Assembly: GCA_040772665.1 (NCBI GenBank)
Contig: JAXGXT010000007.1
Span: 51,388 to 115,387 of the forward strand
Direction of reading: 5' to 3'
DNA length: 64,000 bases
Source of the DNA: JAXGXT01 sp040772665
GTDB taxonomy: Bacteria > Bacillota > Clostridia > Lachnospirales > Anaerotignaceae
Each line of letters begins with the position of its first letter. Position 1 is the stretch's first letter. The notes beneath the pieces are model-generated. The model saw nothing but the letters and a program-made list of their open reading frames with translations. It did not search any database and was not told the DNA's origin. Below, piece by piece: positions 60,715 through 64,000 of this stretch. A program made the translations under genes and the position numbers.

Positions 60715-61851
60715 ATGAGCAGAAGATTATTTACATCGGAATCTGTAACCGAGGGGCATCCGGATAAAATCTGCGACCAGATTTCCGATGCTATATTAGA
60801 CAATATTTTGGCACAGGACAAAATGGCAAGAGTTGCTTGCGAAACAACGGCAACAACAGGAATGATTTTTGTTATGGGTGAGGTTACAACAAACTGTTAT
60901 GTTGATATTGAAAAGATTGTAAGAGATACTGTTCGTGAAATAGGTTATACAAGGGCAAAGTTTGGTTTTGACGCTGACAGCTGTGCAGTTTTAACATCAC
61001 TTAAAGGGCAATCTCCTGATATAGCAATGGGGGTTGACAATGAGGGTGCGGGAGATCAAGGCATGATGTTTGGGTTTGCGTGCCGTGAAACTGAAGAATA
61101 TATGCCTATGCCTATATATCTTGCGCATAAGCTTTCAAAAAAACTTACAGAAGTGCGTAAAAACGGTATTCTTGAATATTTGCGTCCTGACGGAAAAAGT
61201 CAGGTTACGGTTGAATATGTTGACGGAAAGCCTGTAAGGGTTGATGCAGTTGTTATTTCCATACAGCATGCGGCTGACGTTGACCATGAATCGTTACAAA
61301 GGGATATAATAAAATATGTTGTAAAAGAAGTTATACCTTCACAGCTTATTGATAAAGATACAAAATATTTTATCAACCCTACGGGAAGGTTTGTAATTGG
61401 CGGCCCACAAGGAGATGCAGGACTTACCGGAAGAAAAATTATTGTTGACACCTACGGAGGTTATGCCAGTCATGGCGGAGGTGCTTTTTCAGGAAAAGAC
61501 CCTACAAAGGTTGACAGAAGTGCATGTTATGCGGCAAGGCATGTGGCAAAAAACATTGTGGCAAGCGGCATAGCCGACAAGTGCCAAATTGAGCTGGCAT
61601 ATGCCATTGGTGTTGCACAGCCTGTATCTGTTCTTGTTGATACTTTTGGAACAGGAAAGGTAAGTGATGAGAAGCTGGAAAGCATTGTGCAGAAGAATTT
61701 TGACCTTACCCCTACGGGTATAATCAACCGTTTTGACCTTAGAAGACCAATATATAAGCAAACAGCGGCATACGGTCATTTTGGAAGAAACGATTTAGAT
61801 TTGCCATGGGAAAAGTTAGATATGGTTGAAGTTTTTAAAGAATATCTTTAA
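60715..61851 (+). CDS. metK: S-adenosylmethionine synthetase
   Basis: The 378-residue product has SVTEGHPDKICDQISDAIL, EGAGDQGMMFGFAC, FVIGGPQGDAGLTGRKI and the metal-binding GGGAFSGKDPTKVDRSA. It makes S-adenosylmethionine from methionine and ATP, supplying methyl groups for CheR and SAM for the radical SAM protein. It is controlled by a SAM-I riboswitch and ends at a 20-bp-stem terminator. Length is slightly short of the usual 385-395 residues but complete. Confidence 0.97.
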   Translation: MSRRLFTSESVTEGHPDKICDQISDAILDNILAQDKMARVACETTATTGMIFVMGEVTTNCYVDIEKIVRDTVREIGYTRAKFGFDADSCAVLTSLKGQSPDIAMGVDNEGAGDQGMMFGFACRETEEYMPMPIYLAHKLSKKLTEVRKNGILEYLRPDGKSQVTVEYVDGKPVRVDAVVISIQHAADVDHESLQRDIIKYVVKEVIPSQLIDKDTKYFINPTGRFVIGGPQGDAGLTGRKIIVDTYGGYASHGGGAFSGKDPTKVDRSACYAARHVAKNIVASGIADKCQIELAYAIGVAQPVSVLVDTFGTGKVSDEKLESIVQKNFDLTPTGIINRFDLRRPIYKQTAAYGHFGRNDLDLPWEKLDMVEVFKEYL

Positions 61852-61908
61852 GAATGAAAAATAGGGTTTGGCAGATTTATATATTTTTTGAAAAAAGGCA
61901 AGTCAAAA

Positions 61909-61952
61909 ACCCATGTAAAAACCCGCATATGTATGCGGGTTTTTACATGGGT
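61909..61952. terminator. Terminator between metK and pepF
   Basis: A perfect 20-bp stem (ACCCATGTAAAAACCCGCAT with its complement) and a 4-base loop. An inner GCGGGTTTTT gives a second termination unit. It faces both convergent genes. Confidence 0.9.
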
Positions 61953-62002
61953 CAATGAATAAAGACTCACTATTTTAATTTTTTATAAAGCAAAGTATAT
62001 TT

Positions 62003-63802
62003 CTATATTTCTTTTTCCATTTCGTCCAAAAGGTTTTTAAACACTTCCATGGCATTATCGAAAGGCTGACAGGTAGTCATGTCTACACCTGCATCTTTAA
62101 GAAGATCGATTGAATATTGGCTTGTTCCTTTTGATAGAAAATCCAGATATTTATCTACGGCAGGTTTGCCCTGTGTAAGAACTTTTCTTGAAAGTGCTAT
62201 TGCCGCACTATAACCTGTTGCATATTGATATACATAAAAAGCGTTGTAAAAATGAGGTATTCTTGCCCATTCCATATCTATTTGTTCGTCAAGAACTATA
62301 CCGTCGCCGAAATATTTTTTATTAAGGTTTCTATATATTTCACAAAGACCTTCACATGTTAAAGGCTGACCTTTTTCAACCATTTCATGGGTTGTTCTTT
62401 CAAATTCGGCAAACATTGACTGACGGAAGAATGTTCCTTTAAACTGCTCAAGAAAATAATTAATCAGATATCTTTTTGCTGTTTTATCCTCAGTTGTTTT
62501 AAGCATATATTCCATTAAAAGGGCTTCGTTAAAAGTTGAGGCAACTTCCGCAACGAATATTTTATGTCCTGAATATATATAAGGCTGTTTCTTCCATGTG
62601 AAATAGCTATGAAGTGCGTGACCCATTTCGTGAGCCAGTGTGAACATACTGTTTATATTGTCGGCATGATTTAAAAGCACATAGGGATGCCCCGAATACG
62701 TTCCCCAGCTGTATGCACCGCCACGTTTGCCTTCGTTTTCATAAATATCAATCCAGCCACCGTTAAAGCCTTCTTTTAGAGCTTTAATATATTCTTCCCC
62801 CATAGGTTCAAGAGCCTTTAAAACCTTTGATTTAGCATCTTCATAACTTATTTTCACATCGGCTTCGGCAACAAGAGGTGCATATAAATCGTACACATGA
62901 AGCTCTTCCACTCCAAGAAGTTTTTTTCTTATACTTATATAACGATGCATAAGCGGAAGGTGTTTTTCCACAGAGCTTATCAAGTTGTCATATACCTTTA
63001 CAGGGATATTATCATCATGTAAAGCTTCCTCAAGTGCAGAGGGATATTTTCTTACCTTTGCATAAAACACATCTTTTTTCACACTTGAAAAGTATGTTTG
63101 AGCAAGGGTGTTTTTGTGGGAAATATAGCTTTCGTAAAGAGATTCGAAAGCGGCTTTTCTTGTATTAACGTCATTGCTTTCCATGAAGGTTACATATCTG
63201 CCTTTTGTCATTGGCATTTCTTCGCCTTTTTCATTTTTTATAGGTTTGAATTTTATATCAGCATTATTAAACATTCCGAAAATATCTTCTGCTGTTGTGC
63301 TTATTTCACCTGTTTTTGCAAGGATTTCTTCTTCGGCAGGTGTAAGAATATGATTTTTTTTGCGTGTTATATTTTCTAAATAATGTGTAAATACTTTAAG
63401 GGAAGGTTCTTCTTTCATAAAGGTTTCAATTTGCTCTGTGTTTATAGAGCTTATTTCTGGGTTTATAAAGGATGTTATTCCCATAAGATCAACCATAAGC
63501 ATTTCAGCTTTTGTGCTTTGTGCTTGATAAAATGAATTTGTGCTGTCTTGATGCAGACGCATATTGGAGTAGACATAAAGTCTGTCTGCAGTGATTGAAA
63601 TTTCATCACAAAGGTTAAGGCAACCAAGAAGGGCTTGAGAGGAAGTATGGAGTGTGTTTTTAAACTTTGTTATTTCTTGCATTTTTTTTGAAACGGTTTC
63701 CAATTCTTTTTCCCAAAGCTCATCACTTTCATACAAATGCTCAAGTGACCACTTAAATTTATCTTCAATTTCATTTCGTTTTAAAATTTTTTTAACTGTC
63801 AT
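62003..63802 (-). CDS. pepF: Oligoendopeptidase F (M3B peptidase)
   Basis: The 599-residue product has the zinc motif HExxH in LAHEMGHALHSYF and the downstream ligand region (KIFVAEVASTFNEALLMEYM). The N-terminal helical lid and the PYVLLNHADNINSMFTL segment are typical. It cuts short peptides in the cytoplasm. Start ATG 63802 follows AAAGGAGAT. Length matches the family (about 600). It is convergent with metK. Confidence 0.95.
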   Translation of the reverse strand: MTVKKILKRNEIEDKFKWSLEHLYESDELWEKELETVSKKMQEITKFKNTLHTSSQALLGCLNLCDEISITADRLYVYSNMRLHQDSTNSFYQAQSTKAEMLMVDLMGITSFINPEISSINTEQIETFMKEEPSLKVFTHYLENITRKKNHILTPAEEEILAKTGEISTTAEDIFGMFNNADIKFKPIKNEKGEEMPMTKGRYVTFMESNDVNTRKAAFESLYESYISHKNTLAQTYFSSVKKDVFYAKVRKYPSALEEALHDDNIPVKVYDNLISSVEKHLPLMHRYISIRKKLLGVEELHVYDLYAPLVAEADVKISYEDAKSKVLKALEPMGEEYIKALKEGFNGGWIDIYENEGKRGGAYSWGTYSGHPYVLLNHADNINSMFTLAHEMGHALHSYFTWKKQPYIYSGHKIFVAEVASTFNEALLMEYMLKTTEDKTAKRYLINYFLEQFKGTFFRQSMFAEFERTTHEMVEKGQPLTCEGLCEIYRNLNKKYFGDGIVLDEQIDMEWARIPHFYNAFYVYQYATGYSAAIALSRKVLTQGKPAVDKYLDFLSKGTSQYSIDLLKDAGVDMTTCQPFDNAMEVFKNLLDEMEKEI

Positions 63803-63908
63803 TTCTTATCTCCTTTTATATATTAAAAATTAAGTTATGGTTTTTATTTACAAAACACAAGCTTTTAAAAGTGCTAATATATAGACTTTGTGATATTATA
63901 TCATAAAA

Positions 63909-63947
63909 ACAAAAGAAAGCGGCGGCAAAGCCGACATTTTCTTTTGT
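63909..63947 (-). terminator. Terminator of a gene beyond the right edge
   Basis: On the minus strand ACAAAAGAAA pairs with TTTCTTTTGT and CGGC with GCCG, followed by TTTTTATG. It stands upstream of pepF, so it probably ends a minus-strand gene lying to the right. A possible C-terminus with a TAA at 63965-63967 fits, but is too short to call. Confidence 0.6.
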
Positions 63948-64000
63948 CAATGAACGAGTAAAACTTAAAAAGTTTTATGAGTAATATAATCCGCTGTGAC

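Noticed and set aside
63948..64000. Possible C-terminus of a minus-strand gene at the right edge
   Set aside because: Only about 11 codons would be visible, two frames are open, and neither gives a recognisable motif.
1..64000. CRISPR arrays, insertion sequences, prophage, tRNA and rRNA genes
   Set aside because: None of the direct-repeat, transposase, integrase or cloverleaf signals were seen in reading the window; I could not run a dedicated search.

Overview
The window looks like chromosome from a motile, low-GC, Gram-positive anaerobe of the class Clostridia (order Lachnospirales is my best guess, not proven). The evidence is strongly A+T-rich DNA with GGAGG-type ribosome sites, many TTG/GTG starts, the Bacillus/Clostridium gene order flgM-flgN-flgK-flgL-DUF6470-fliW-csrA, S-layer-homology (SLH) surface proteins, two T-box leaders and a SAM-I riboswitch. 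I saw no rRNA, tRNA, CRISPR array, insertion sequence or phage gene.

1-29 kb is a motility island. On the minus strand lie an FtsE-like ABC ATPase cut by the left edge, a late flagellar operon (flgM to csrA) with a sigma-D-like promoter, and a chemotaxis operon (cheA-cheW-cheR-cheB). A divergent promoter region at about 10.57 kb also fires rightwards into a FliK-like/YlqG-like protein, an FlhB-C-terminal-like protein, a PilZ-related protein and a 1476-residue SLH protein. A second rightward operon, flgB-flgC-fliE-fliF-fliG-fliH-fliI-fliJ, builds the basal body and export ATPase and ends at a terminator. A MalT-type LuxR regulator and a methyl-accepting chemotaxis protein follow.

29-36 kb holds an Asp/Glu/hydantoin-racemase-family protein, a complete polar amino-acid ABC importer and two PuuE-like polysaccharide-deacetylase-fold hydrolases. 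They look like a small uptake-and-hydrolysis locus for an amide or cyclic amide. Nicotinate phosphoribosyltransferase faces them.

36-46 kb holds a small membrane protein, an XRE regulator, an isoleucine T-box with a eukaryote-like (type 2) ileS, an orphan and divergent panB, and a serine T-box operon serC-serA-DUF1015.

46-64 kb holds a MATE transporter, a second SLH protein built from about seven tandem repeats, a cupin, and an operon of radical SAM protein, membrane protein and UDP-GlcNAc 2-epimerase. The epimerase carries an in-frame C-terminal extension with its own apparent ribosome site. Signal peptidase I, a GyrI-like protein, an IclR-ilvD pair, an mreB-type gene, SAM-riboswitch-controlled metK and oligoendopeptidase F complete the window.

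The items I would look at first are the DUF1015 protein as a possible missing serine-pathway component, the epimerase fusion, the racemase/importer/deacetylase locus and the PilZ-to-S-layer translational coupling.
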